Of a stretch of 64,000 bases of DNA, positions 49,964 to 60,400 are shown in pieces (the first letter of the stretch is position 1; every line of letters starts with the position of its first letter). Below the pieces are notes generated by a model. That model saw only the letters and a list, made by a program, of their open reading frames with translations, ran no database searches and was not told the DNA's origin. Both the position numbers and the translations under genes were made by a program. The DNA is from an uncultured bacterium (lineage in GTDB: Bacteria; Cyanobacteriota; Vampirovibrionia; Gastranaerophilales; Gastranaerophilaceae), in contig CASEYP010000019.1 in the NCBI GenBank assembly GCA_949292185.1, positions 1 through 64,000 of the forward strand, read 5' to 3'.

Positions 49964-52741
49964 TTAAAGTTCATTACTGTTAAGGATAATTGGTATTCCA
50001 GAATATTTAGTTGATTTTAATATTTTCTGTAATTCTATATTTAAATCTTTTAAGAGTACTTGCTTATTTTCAATGTTATCAACAACAATAATTAATATTA
50101 GTTCTATTTTTTTTATCGAATTAAGCATATTGGCCCCAGATATTAATTGTTCTACCGCATTGCTAAAAATTTGTTTTATTCGCTTGTTGTCGTTAACATA
50201 TTTAACTTCTAATAAAATATCTTTTTCTTGTAAACTAACTATACCGTCAAGCATTATCTTTTTGTTGAAATTATTTATATCCTTAATCCTAATATTTGAA
50301 TTAATTTCGTAACCATACAAGTTTTGAATATATGATAGTGCTTTGTTTTCAATTTCTTTATATTTTTCCATAGAAATATGTTTTATGCCTGAAATATTTT
50401 TATTTATCTCTTGAAGCTCTTTTTCATATTTTATAATTTTTTCATTATTTGTTAAATATTCCCAGGTATTTTTCTTTCCATGCATTAACTCAAATAAATC
50501 TATATCATTATAATTAAGAAACTCTCCGTAAATATTATAAACCATGTGATCTAAATAACGAACATTAGCTAATTTTCTTGGATTATATTTATAAGTTTTA
50601 TACTTATTCTTCAAAAAAGGTTTTACGTCGTTGTCTTCTTCTCCAAAAAATCTATTTATTAACATATTAATTTCTTCCGGCATTTTGGGATATACAGGTA
50701 AATTAATAATTTTTTCCAAATATTCATTAGTTTTAGAGTCAGGAATGCCTTCCTTTATTAAGGCATTTTTAATTATATCTTCATCCATTGCAAAAACAGA
50801 TATTAAATTTGTATTTGGTGTCTTACATATTTCAAGGAACTGACAAATAGAATCTAATATTTGTTTGATATTATTATGCGAACATCTGTCAAGATTATCA
50901 ATAAAAAGCACAATTCTTTTTTTCCCATTGTTACTTAAAAAATAAAGAGCAAAATCGACAAGATTTTGTATTTCATTTTTAAAACCTAATTGCTCTTTAT
51001 ATGATGGCAGTTTGAAACATTTAAGAAATTCCTTATCTATTTTTACAAAGCCAATTTTGGATAGCTCAGGCATTATTGTAAGTAGCAAAATTATAATTGA
51101 TTGTGTTAATAAATCAAGTTCAAATATTTTTTCAACAATAGGAAAATTCATCGTTAAATTTATATATCCAATGAAGATAAATACAACAACAAACATAAAA
51201 AATTTTATCAGTATTTCTTGCCAATGTTCACTAAAATACCTTGCAAATTTATTTATTGTATAACGAAGGTAAAAAAAATGATGTTTATTGCAATGGTTTA
51301 ATATTGTCATTATTAAATTTGCCCAAATTCGTTCTTGATCATCATACATCCAAGCATCAAAATCAATAATTTCACAATTATATGATTGCTTGTCATTCTT
51401 TTTATTTGAATTCAAAAATTCTTTTATAAAGTAAAAAATTTGTGTTTTACCACTTCCCCAATTTGCGTATATTCCAATATTTAAAGGCTCAATATTTTTG
51501 TTTAATATAATTTCATTTGCTAAGTATTTTCCTATTTTTTTTCTATCCAAATAATCTTCTGTTTTTTTTATATTTGGATATATTTTTTTCGGACTTGTCT
51601 GTTTTGCATTTTTTATTTTTAGAGTATTTTCTATAGATTTTGACTCATTTTTTTCAAGAGCATCATATGGATCATAAAGATTTATATCATTTCCACTGCT
51701 TAATTCCGCATTACCTTCAGCTGTTTCTGCTGATCTAATACTTGGATTCAACTTAATTAATTGTTCATTGTTTTTTTTAGCAAAATCTAAGTTGCTTTTC
51801 AAAAACTCAACAATTTCAGAAAACTTTTGTTTTATTTTGGCATCATCAGTTACTTCATTACAGTAATTATTAAAATCAAAATCAATGATTTTTTCCCAAT
51901 TGCCTAGTTTATCTAATAAATTTTCAGAATTAACATTTACTCCTGTATCACAACCGGCAGAAATTTTCCCTTGACTAAAATAGCATACTAGTTGCACAGC
52001 ATTTTTATGATCAGGAATATTTTTAGGATGGAGCATTAAGACTGCTCTTTGAGAACCATAATTACTAGGTCCTTCAAAGCCGAAATAACTACGCACTTTA
52101 TTGTACCATCCTTGAGAATTTTTGCTTTCCCAACTATCCTTTATGTTTAGATGTTTAAGCAATTCATCTCTTATTATTTCAATTGCTATCCATATTGTGT
52201 TACGTAGTTCTATATCATATACAAATGGTAATAAATATCTATATAGTGGTCCCCAAGATTGAAAGGGATTTGCTTTACCGTAATTTTTAATAAAATTAAT
52301 TGCACTTTTAGTATGTTCGTTTAAATATGGTTCAAAAGCTTGTATATTTTTATTTATAAAATCATTTTTTAATTGTTCTATTTTATCCTTCAAATCTTGT
52401 GCAGAACTAACCTCTTGCTTAATAAACATTTGAGCTATTACATATCTGATAATACTTATAGCTCCATCCATATATGATTCATTGGCAATTTTATGTAATT
52501 CATTTTGGTTTAAGTTAATAATTTCATTAAACAGATTTACATCTATACCTTGAACCTTGGAGTTATATAAGCTCATTTTTTTTGAAGTTGTGACAATTAA
52601 ATCAATAGCTGCAACTAGTAATACATCTGTAAAATTTCCTTTATACTCTGACTCGTTATCAAACCTGTTTTTTAACTCTGTAAATTTGAGCCTTTTTCTA
52701 TTTACCTGGTTTCTTAATTCTATGATATTCAAATATTCCAT
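49964..52741 (-). CDS. KAP-family P-loop NTPase with membrane segments and PD-(D/E)xK-like C-terminus
   Basis: The 925-residue protein has an unassigned N-terminal region (1-about 400). Walker A GIYANWGSGKT follows (Lys432), and Walker B RIVLFIDNLDRC with Asp615, the KAP (Kidins220/PifA) layout. Two hydrophobic stretches lie between them (about 510-531 and 543-559), typical of KAP NTPases. At the C-terminus MLDGIVSLQEKDILLEVKYV places Asp832, Glu845 and Lys847 in a D-x12-ExK arrangement like restriction-type nucleases, followed by SNAVEQLISGAN and LILIIVV strands. KAP proteins include PifA and the Qat ATPase QatA. Location between Hachiman and type I RM, on the opposite strand, suggests a defence role. 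Confidence 0.8.
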   Translation of the reverse strand: MEYLNIIELRNQVNRKRLKFTELKNRFDNESEYKGNFTDVLLVAAIDLIVTTSKKMSLYNSKVQGIDVNLFNEIINLNQNELHKIANESYMDGAISIIRYVIAQMFIKQEVSSAQDLKDKIEQLKNDFINKNIQAFEPYLNEHTKSAINFIKNYGKANPFQSWGPLYRYLLPFVYDIELRNTIWIAIEIIRDELLKHLNIKDSWESKNSQGWYNKVRSYFGFEGPSNYGSQRAVLMLHPKNIPDHKNAVQLVCYFSQGKISAGCDTGVNVNSENLLDKLGNWEKIIDFDFNNYCNEVTDDAKIKQKFSEIVEFLKSNLDFAKKNNEQLIKLNPSIRSAETAEGNAELSSGNDINLYDPYDALEKNESKSIENTLKIKNAKQTSPKKIYPNIKKTEDYLDRKKIGKYLANEIILNKNIEPLNIGIYANWGSGKTQIFYFIKEFLNSNKKNDKQSYNCEIIDFDAWMYDDQERIWANLIMTILNHCNKHHFFYLRYTINKFARYFSEHWQEILIKFFMFVVVFIFIGYINLTMNFPIVEKIFELDLLTQSIIILLLTIMPELSKIGFVKIDKEFLKCFKLPSYKEQLGFKNEIQNLVDFALYFLSNNGKKRIVLFIDNLDRCSHNNIKQILDSICQFLEICKTPNTNLISVFAMDEDIIKNALIKEGIPDSKTNEYLEKIINLPVYPKMPEEINMLINRFFGEEDNDVKPFLKNKYKTYKYNPRKLANVRYLDHMVYNIYGEFLNYNDIDLFELMHGKKNTWEYLTNNEKIIKYEKELQEINKNISGIKHISMEKYKEIENKALSYIQNLYGYEINSNIRIKDINNFNKKIMLDGIVSLQEKDILLEVKYVNDNKRIKQIFSNAVEQLISGANMLNSIKKIELILIIVVDNIENKQVLLKDLNIELQKILKSTKYSGIPIILNSNEL

Positions 52742-52874
52742 AGTTTAATTTTAATAAAAAAATATATAATTGTATATTTGGGATATAAATATATATTTAT
52801 TAAATTAATACAATGGTCGGTGTATTTACATACTTAACATTTCTTAATATATTTAATATAAAATGAGGTATAGT

Positions 52875-54455
52875 ATGGGTTTTGATTTAAAAGAATTTGA
52901 AAATAAGCTATGGAAGACAGCTGATGATTTGCGTGCTAATTCCAGTTTGAAATATAATGAGTTTTCTACTCCTGTATTAGGATTGATATTTTTGCGTTTT
53001 GCAGATTATCGTTTTCAAAAAGCAAAACCTGAAATAGAAAAATTAAAAGCTGCATCTAGGCGAGCATTTGACGAAAAAAATGCCTATATAGCAAAAGGGG
53101 TTCTATATGTACCAGAAAAAGCCTCATACAAATATTTATTAAATCTACCAGAAGGAGAAAGTGCAGGTAGTGCATTAAACGAAGCTATGTCATTAATGGA
53201 AAACGAAAATTCTATTCTTAAAGGAGTTTTGCCTAAAAATTATTTAAGAATTCCTGATGACTTATTAGTTTCAACAATGAAAATCTTTAATGATGTTGAG
53301 TTTGACCGCAACAATGGTGATATCTTTGGTAAGGTTTATGAATTTTTCTTAGGAGAATTTGCAAAAAAAGAAGGTCAAAAGGGGGGAGAATTTTATACAC
53401 CAACCTGTCTTGTTAAATTATTAGTTGAAATATTAAAACCGATTGAAGGATTAATTTATGATCCAGCTTGTGGTTCAGGAGGTATGTTTGTTCAAACCTC
53501 AGAATTTATAAAAAGAAATTTTTCTTGTGCTCCAGATGATAGAATTTCATTATATGGACAAGAAAAAGTCGAAGAAACTATTCGTATATGCAAAATGAAC
53601 TTGGCAGTCCATGGTTTTTTTGATTTAGATACAATTAAACAAGCAAACAGTTTTTATGAAGATGTTTTTGATTCTGTCGGAAAATATAATTTTGTACTTG
53701 CTAATCCGCCGTTTAATGTTGACGGTGTTGATAAAGAAAGATTGAAGGGCGATAAAAGATTTCCTTTTGGTTTGCCAAAGGCTGATAACGCTAACTACTT
53801 GTGGATTCAAATGTTTTATTCTGCACTAAAGACTCCTGAGAATGGAGAAAACTCTCGTGCAGGATTCGTAATGCCAAATTCTGCAAGTGATGCTAGACAA
53901 ACAGAACAAACAATAAGAGAAAAAATTATTAAAGATAATGCAGTTGATGTAATGGTATCAGTCTGCTCAAATATGTTCCACAATGTAACCCTGCCTTGTA
54001 CTCTCTGGTTTTTGGATAAAGGAAAGAAAAATACCGAAAGAAAAGACAAAGTGCTTTTCCTTGATGTAAGAGAAATTTATACACAAATAGACAGAGCCCA
54101 TAGAGAATTTACAGACGAACAAATAGAATTTATTACAAATATTGTCAAATTATATAGAGGCGAAGCTCCTGAATACAAATGGGGAAGTAAAAAACTGACC
54201 CTCGAACATTTCCCGAATGAAAAATATCAAGATGTAAAAGGGCTGTGCAAAGTTGCGACGATAGAAGATATAGAAAAACAAGGCTGGAGCTTGAATGCAG
54301 GACGTTATGTCGGAGTAAAAGAAGTAGAAGAAGAGGACTACGTCTTTGAAGAAAAACTCCAAGAATTGAATTCCGAACTTGAAAAACTAAATGCAGAATC
54401 CAAAGACCTTGAAGAAAAGATTGCACATAATATAAAACAATTGTTGGGGGGGTAA
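52875..54455 (+). CDS. hsdM: Type I restriction-modification DNA methyltransferase subunit
   Basis: HsdM is the N6-adenine methyltransferase of the HsdRMS complex. From ATG 52875 it has 526 residues. The HsdM N-terminal domain (LWKTADDLRANSSLKYNEFS) is followed by GQKGGEFYTPTCLVKLL, SAM motif I IYDPACGSGGMF at 194-205 and catalytic NPPF (277-280). A coiled C-terminus (LQELNSELEKLNAESKDLEE) contacts HsdS. GAGG seven bases before 52875 sets this start rather than the ATG at 52863. It begins the hsdM-hsdS-abi-orf-hsdR operon. Confidence 0.96.
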   Translation: MGFDLKEFENKLWKTADDLRANSSLKYNEFSTPVLGLIFLRFADYRFQKAKPEIEKLKAASRRAFDEKNAYIAKGVLYVPEKASYKYLLNLPEGESAGSALNEAMSLMENENSILKGVLPKNYLRIPDDLLVSTMKIFNDVEFDRNNGDIFGKVYEFFLGEFAKKEGQKGGEFYTPTCLVKLLVEILKPIEGLIYDPACGSGGMFVQTSEFIKRNFSCAPDDRISLYGQEKVEETIRICKMNLAVHGFFDLDTIKQANSFYEDVFDSVGKYNFVLANPPFNVDGVDKERLKGDKRFPFGLPKADNANYLWIQMFYSALKTPENGENSRAGFVMPNSASDARQTEQTIREKIIKDNAVDVMVSVCSNMFHNVTLPCTLWFLDKGKKNTERKDKVLFLDVREIYTQIDRAHREFTDEQIEFITNIVKLYRGEAPEYKWGSKKLTLEHFPNEKYQDVKGLCKVATIEDIEKQGWSLNAGRYVGVKEVEEEDYVFEEKLQELNSELEKLNAESKDLEEKIAHNIKQLLGG

Positions 54456-54456
54456 G

Positions 54457-55707
54457 ATGGCACAAGTTATTTTAAAAGAACTTATTAAGACAAATACTCA
54501 ATCTTACCAAAAATCTGATAATTGGAATTATATCAATTATCTTGATACTGGAAATTTAACAGAAAACGTAATTAACGAAATTATTCGTCTAGATCCTAAT
54601 AAGGATAAAATTCCAAGTCGAGCAAAACGAAAAGTAAAAATAGGAGATATATTATATTCTACTGTTCGACCAAATCAAAGACATTATGGGTATATTGAAA
54701 AAAAATATGATAATCTACTGGTTTCCACTGGATTTGTTGTAATTGAACCTAATAAATCAAAAGTTAATGGGAAATATTTATATTATTATTTAACACAAGA
54801 TAATGTGATATCTTATTTACAGACTATTGCAGAAAATACCGTTGCGACATATCCTTCCATTTCACCTAAAGATATTGAAAATTTACTTGTTGATTTTCCC
54901 TCACTAGATAATCAAGAAAAAATTATTCACATTTTATCAAACTATGATGATTTGATAGAGAATAACAACAGACGTATAAAGATATTAGAGGAGATGGCAC
55001 AGAAAATATATAAAGAGTGGTTTGTAGATTTCAAATTCCCCGGACACGAAACAACAACATTCAAAGATTCCCCTCTAGGCAAAATCCCAAATGATTGGGA
55101 GGTTGGCATTATAAAAGATATAAATGATGTAAAAGGGGGATATGCTTTTAAAAGTAAAGATTTAAAAGAAAATGGAAAGTTTGGAATTATAAAAATAAAA
55201 AATATACAAGCTGGGAATATTGATACAAATATGTGTCAATACATCGATGAAAAATTAGCACAAAAAGCTTCTGACTTTAAGTTGAATGCAGGGGATATAT
55301 TGATTGCCATGACAGGTGCTCAAGTAGGTAAAGTTGGAATTATGCCACAAACAAAACAAGTTTATTATTTAAATCAACGTGTTGCTAAATTTATTCCCAA
55401 CAAAGATTTTATTATTAATAATCAATATTTAGCAATATATACACAAACTGAAAAATTTAATATTCAAATCAATAATATTGCATCTGGTGCTGCACAACCT
55501 AATATAAGTGCATCTCAAATTGAAAATATTGAAATTTTAGTGCCAAAAGCTGAAATTATTTCAGCTTTTGAAAATTTTATTAATCCTAATTTAAAAGAAG
55601 CGCAAATTCTGAAAAATAAAAACGAAAACTTAAAACAAACACGTGATATATTGCTTCCTCGCCTAATCTCCGGCGAAATTAATGTTGAAAATATGGAGGT
55701 GTTGTAA
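54457..55707 (+). CDS. hsdS: Type I restriction specificity subunit
   Basis: HsdS gives target recognition through two variable TRD domains separated by conserved helices. The 416 residues show TRD1 (about 1-150), the central conserved spacer (LDNQEKIIHILSNYDDLIEN, NRRIKILEEMAQKIYKEWFV), TRD2 from PNDWEVGIIKDIN, and the closing helix (LKEAQILKNKNENLKQTRDI). The gene starts 1 base after hsdM stop and runs to the next gene without a gap. The recognition site cannot be read from the sequence. Confidence 0.93.
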   Translation: MAQVILKELIKTNTQSYQKSDNWNYINYLDTGNLTENVINEIIRLDPNKDKIPSRAKRKVKIGDILYSTVRPNQRHYGYIEKKYDNLLVSTGFVVIEPNKSKVNGKYLYYYLTQDNVISYLQTIAENTVATYPSISPKDIENLLVDFPSLDNQEKIIHILSNYDDLIENNNRRIKILEEMAQKIYKEWFVDFKFPGHETTTFKDSPLGKIPNDWEVGIIKDINDVKGGYAFKSKDLKENGKFGIIKIKNIQAGNIDTNMCQYIDEKLAQKASDFKLNAGDILIAMTGAQVGKVGIMPQTKQVYYLNQRVAKFIPNKDFIINNQYLAIYTQTEKFNIQINNIASGAAQPNISASQIENIEILVPKAEIISAFENFINPNLKEAQILKNKNENLKQTRDILLPRLISGEINVENMEVL

Positions 55708-56604
55708 ATGTTGTTATCAGCAACTTCTATTGAAAAGCTCACAAATATAATTACCGGATTTGCAGGATTAACTGAAAAAATAAGAAAAATAGATATTGAT
55801 GAAATTTTAGAACATTCTGGAAATCTTTCAATTGTATGTACATATGATAAATGCTTTGAAGGACATCCAGATATTATAAATAATCCATTATATAATTCAA
55901 GAGAATTTCAACAAGAAAAATATGTAAAACTACAATTAGAAAAATTAAACGGAACATCTCAGATTCATAAACTTATTATAACTTATTTTAATAATATTGG
56001 TAATTATACAGAAGAACCTGAGGAAGTTGTAGAATACTTGAACAGATATTTTGACAAAGATGGATATTCTGTTGAGAAAATTGAAGAAACAGAAGAATAC
56101 AAAATATACTCAATTGATGACTGTCTTATTGATTATGATTGCTTGTTTAATGAATCAGAAAGAGGGAATTATATATTAATCAATGAGCATAATAAAAAAT
56201 GTTTTGAAAAAATTAAGACTGAGGATTATACAGGTGCAATTACAAATTCTCGTTCATTGCTAGAACAGTTACTTTGTGAAATAAAGGGTGAAATACAAGT
56301 TAGTCAAGGACAAAGAAGGAGTGGTTATAATGGAGAAATTGATACATTAATAGATAGTGTTTTTCCAATGTTAAAAATATCAGATGATTTAACTGGAGCT
56401 CCTAAAAGCGCATATTTAAAATTAGAAGATAGTTTTAAAGGACTTATTAAAGGTTTAGCGATATTAAGAATTGGTATGAGTGATGCTCATGCAATAACTT
56501 ATATTCCAACTCAAAAAGATGCTATATTGGTAGTAAACACAGCTAAAACTTTGGCAAATTTTATTGTGCAACATTACTTTGAAAAATTTGTCAATGCCGC
56601 TTAA
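55708..56604 (+). CDS. Abi_C-type abortive-infection protein in the RM operon
   Basis: The 298-residue protein ends in an Abi_C-like domain: LEQLLCEIKGEIQVSQ, KGLIKGLAILRIGMSDAH, then DAILVVNTAKTLANFIVQHY. This C-terminal type is found in abortive infection proteins. The N-terminal 160 residues are unassigned. GGAGGTG is followed by an ATG directly abutting the hsdS stop, so the gene is firmly part of the operon. It may be a second line of defence linked to RM activity or failure. Confidence 0.8.
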   Translation: MLLSATSIEKLTNIITGFAGLTEKIRKIDIDEILEHSGNLSIVCTYDKCFEGHPDIINNPLYNSREFQQEKYVKLQLEKLNGTSQIHKLIITYFNNIGNYTEEPEEVVEYLNRYFDKDGYSVEKIEETEEYKIYSIDDCLIDYDCLFNESERGNYILINEHNKKCFEKIKTEDYTGAITNSRSLLEQLLCEIKGEIQVSQGQRRSGYNGEIDTLIDSVFPMLKISDDLTGAPKSAYLKLEDSFKGLIKGLAILRIGMSDAHAITYIPTQKDAILVVNTAKTLANFIVQHYFEKFVNAA

Positions 56605-56655
56605 ATGTTCAATAAAAATTTTTATTTTTGCTATATACTAATTGTATAGGCTTAT

Positions 56656-57471
56656 ATGGAACGTAAAAATATCTTTGAAATTTTGAATGATAAATACGAT
56701 GTAAAAGAAGAAATTGGAAAAATTGATTTCTTATTTAATAATGCTCTATTAATTGTTCATAATAATTTAACTTTTCAACAAAACCAAGGGAATGTTGAGG
56801 CTGTAGTTCAAGATATGTTATTTTACAATTGGAAACAAAGAAGGGCTTGTTTAAGTTGTGAAGAAATTCGTGAAAAGTTAAGAATTGATTTAACGAAAAA
56901 TGAGCCAAATGATATTTTAACGCGTCTTGAATATTATCTGAACATCATTAATTTAGTAAATACGAAATTAACATATCCAAGCTGTCAAAAGACTCAACAG
57001 TTTGCAATGTTAGAAAAAAATATTGAAATTTTACTTGATCATTTAAACTATGAATGCCTAAGTATTAAAGAAGACGAGAAGATTGTATTAATCCCTAAAA
57101 ATCCAGCAGCAACATCTGTTGCTGAAATATCAACAAAAGAAACAGCTATTGCTATTTTAATGTATAATCATTCCACCTTAAAAGGTAATTTGAGTCAAAA
57201 ACAAAATTTATTACTTAAAATATATTTAGAGTATGAAAAATTACTTAAAAAAGGGATTGAAGGATTTTCTGATTATTTTGATAAGACAAGAGGATTAGTT
57301 AATAAATTAAATATCAAACATAACAATAAAAAGGAAATAGAAAATCTTGACAACAAACAACTTGAAGAATGGTATGATGAATTATATCAATTACTTTTAT
57401 TTTGTGTGTTAATAAAAGATAATGTAAAACGTAAAAATAAAGCTGAAGAATTTCTGAAAAGCTTAAAGTAA
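56656..57471 (+). CDS. Hypothetical protein between Abi-like gene and hsdR
   Basis: The 271-residue protein is not recognised. It is soluble and mostly helical, with blocks KIDFLFNNALLIVHNNLTF, DMLFYNWKQRRACLSCEEIR and EKQNLLLKIYLEYEKLL-like LSQKQNLLLKIYLEYEKLL. It has no catalytic motif that I can name, and no membrane segment. It lies 51 bases after the Abi-like gene and 17 bases before hsdR on the same strand. Being embedded in the RM operon suggests an accessory role in restriction. Confidence 0.65.
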   Translation: MERKNIFEILNDKYDVKEEIGKIDFLFNNALLIVHNNLTFQQNQGNVEAVVQDMLFYNWKQRRACLSCEEIREKLRIDLTKNEPNDILTRLEYYLNIINLVNTKLTYPSCQKTQQFAMLEKNIEILLDHLNYECLSIKEDEKIVLIPKNPAATSVAEISTKETAIAILMYNHSTLKGNLSQKQNLLLKIYLEYEKLLKKGIEGFSDYFDKTRGLVNKLNIKHNNKKEIENLDNKQLEEWYDELYQLLLFCVLIKDNVKRKNKAEEFLKSLK

Positions 57472-57488
57472 GATTATAAAGGAATTTT

Positions 57489-60400
57489 ATGCATAAATTA
57501 TCAGAAGAAGCATTTGAAAAAGACTTAATGCAGGAATGCAAAGATAAACTTGGGTTTGAACTTTTTGACGCAACCTATGAAATTGTTGGTTCTGATGATT
57601 CTACTTTTGGCAGACAAACAACAGAAGAAGTTATTTTATCTAAAAATCTAAGAAATGCATTGGAAAAATTAAATCCAGATTTACCTCAAGAGGCTATTGA
57701 TAATGCGTTTTATGAATTAACTCAAAATTTATCAAATAAAACAGAAATTGGTGCTAACCAGTTTATTTATAAAATTATTAAGGATGGGGTTAAAGTTCAA
57801 TTTAAAGATAACAACGGGATTGATTCCAGTGACATTGTAAAAGTTATTGACTTTAATAGACCTAAAGAAAATGATTTTTTACTCGTTAGGCAGTTTAAGA
57901 TTTCTGGAGAAAGGTACAATTGCAGAGCTGATTTGATTTTATTTGTAAACGGTTTACCTCTTGTATTCATTGAATTAAAAGCGACTCACAAACATATTGA
58001 AAATGCGTTTTATAACAATATAACTCATTATAAAAAAGAAATCCCGCAAGTATTCTGGTATAACGCTTTTATTGTGGTATCTAATGGAACAGATGCTAAA
58101 TTCGGAACGGTTACTTCTAAATGGGAACATTTTTCAGATTGGAAGAAAATAAGTAATGAAAATGAAAAGGGTATAATTTCTGCTGATACTTTATTGAAAG
58201 GAATGTGTTCTCCTAATAATCTACTTGATATTATTGAAAATTTTACACTGTATCAAGAAACAAAGGGCGGAACGATAAAAATTTGCGCAAAAAATCACCA
58301 ATTCTTAGGTGTTAACACTGCTATTGAGAATTTTAAAAATAATAAAGATGGAAAATTAGGGGTTTTTTGGCATACCCAAGGTAGTGGTAAAAGTTTTTCA
58401 ATGATATTTTTTGTTCAAAAAATATTGAGAAAAGTCAAAGGAAACTGGACATTTCTAATTGTTACAGATAGAACAGACTTAGACGATCAAATATATAAAA
58501 ACTTTGTTTCAACAGGAGCAGTGACAGAACATAATGTTCAAGCTACCACAAGAGAACATTTAAAACAACTTTTAAGGGAAGATCATAGAACTGTGTTTAC
58601 TATGATTCAAAAATTTGGTACTGAAGAAAAAGGACAAAGTTTTGAAAAAATTTCTGATAGAGATGATATTATTGTAATTACTGATGAAGCCCACCGAACT
58701 CAGTATGGAACGCTCGCTATGAACATGCGAGAAGCCTTGCCAAATGCAAAATTTATAGCATTTACAGGCACTCCATTAATGAAGGATGATGAAAAAACTA
58801 AACTTGTATTTGGTGATTATGTTAGTAAATACACTTTCAAACAATCTATTGAAGATCATGCAACTGTTCCATTGTATTATGAAGCACGTATTCCTCGAAT
58901 GCAGCTTACAAATGATGAATTAGAAAAGGATTTGCAAAATATCATTGATTCTGCAGATTTTACTCCTGAACAAGAGGAACAGTTTGAAAAAGAATATGTA
59001 AATATGTATCAGGTAATTACAAGAGAAGACCGGCTTGATGCAATTGCAAAAGATGTTGTTGAACATTTCATGAACCGCGGTTTTATGGGAAAAGCTATGT
59101 ATGTTGCAATCGATAAAGCAACTGCGGTCAAAATGTATAATAAAGTCAAAAATGAATGGGAAAAATATATACAAAAACTAAAAAATAAACTTAAAACGGC
59201 AAATGATGATCTTAAAGAAATTATCAAAAAAGATATCGATTATATGGAAGAAACCGATATGGCTGTAGTTGTGTCCCCTTCACAAAATGAAATTGAACAA
59301 TTAAAACAAAAAGGTGTTGATATTACTCCTCACAGAACAAGAATGAAAAATGAGGATTTAGCAACTAACTTTAAAAATGAAAAACATCCGCTACGACTGG
59401 TTTTTGTTTGTGCAATGTGGGTTACTGGCTTTGATTGCCCTACTATTTCGACATTGTATCTTGATAAAATTTTAAAAGAACATACTTTAATGCAAACAAT
59501 TGCCAGAGCTAATAGAGTATCAGAAGGAAAGTTTAATGGTCTAATCGTTGATTACATTGGGATATTCAAAGCATTACAAAAAGCTTTGGCGATTTATGGT
59601 GAGCCAACAGAACCTGCAGATAATGATGAAGATCCAGCAGAAACAAAGGCAAAATTAATAGAGCTTCTTGATAATGAATCAAAAAAGATGAAGAATTTAT
59701 TTGATTCTAAAGGAATCGATGTAGATGAAATATTTGATACAAGAGCATTAGAATGTATTAAAAATACAGAAGAAGCTGTAAATAAACTATTGGAGAATGA
59801 GAAAACAAAAGAAGATTTCTTAAAATATACACAAAATTTAAAAATGTTATTTAAGGCTATATTACCAGATTCAGAAGCAAGAAGATATGCCAAATTAGTT
59901 TTTGTGTCTTCAGTAATTTATTCAAAAATTAAAGAAGCTTTAGTAGAATATGTAGACAAAACAGAAGTAAAAAAACTTGCACAGCAAGTAGAAGAGTTGT
60001 TAAATGAATCAATAAAACTAGCATCTTATAAAATTAATTCTGGAGAAAAATTAGATTTAAGTAAAATTAATTTTGAAGAACTTCAAAGACGAATCCTAAA
60101 AGAGAAAAAACTTGCATTATTAGAAAAATTAAAAGCATCTATAAGTTCTAAATTATCTTCGATGTTGAAATTAAATGATATGAGAAAGCATTTTCAAGAG
60201 AAATTTGAACAAATTATTGAAGATTATAATAATGGTAAGTTAACTATGGAACAAATGTATGTACAGCTCGTTGCTTTAACTAACCAACTAACAGAAGAAG
60301 AAAAACGTCATTTGGATGAAAATTTATCAGAAGAAGAACTTGCAATTTTAGATATTTTAACAAAACCCGAACCAAAGCTTTCAAAAAAAGAATTTGAGAC

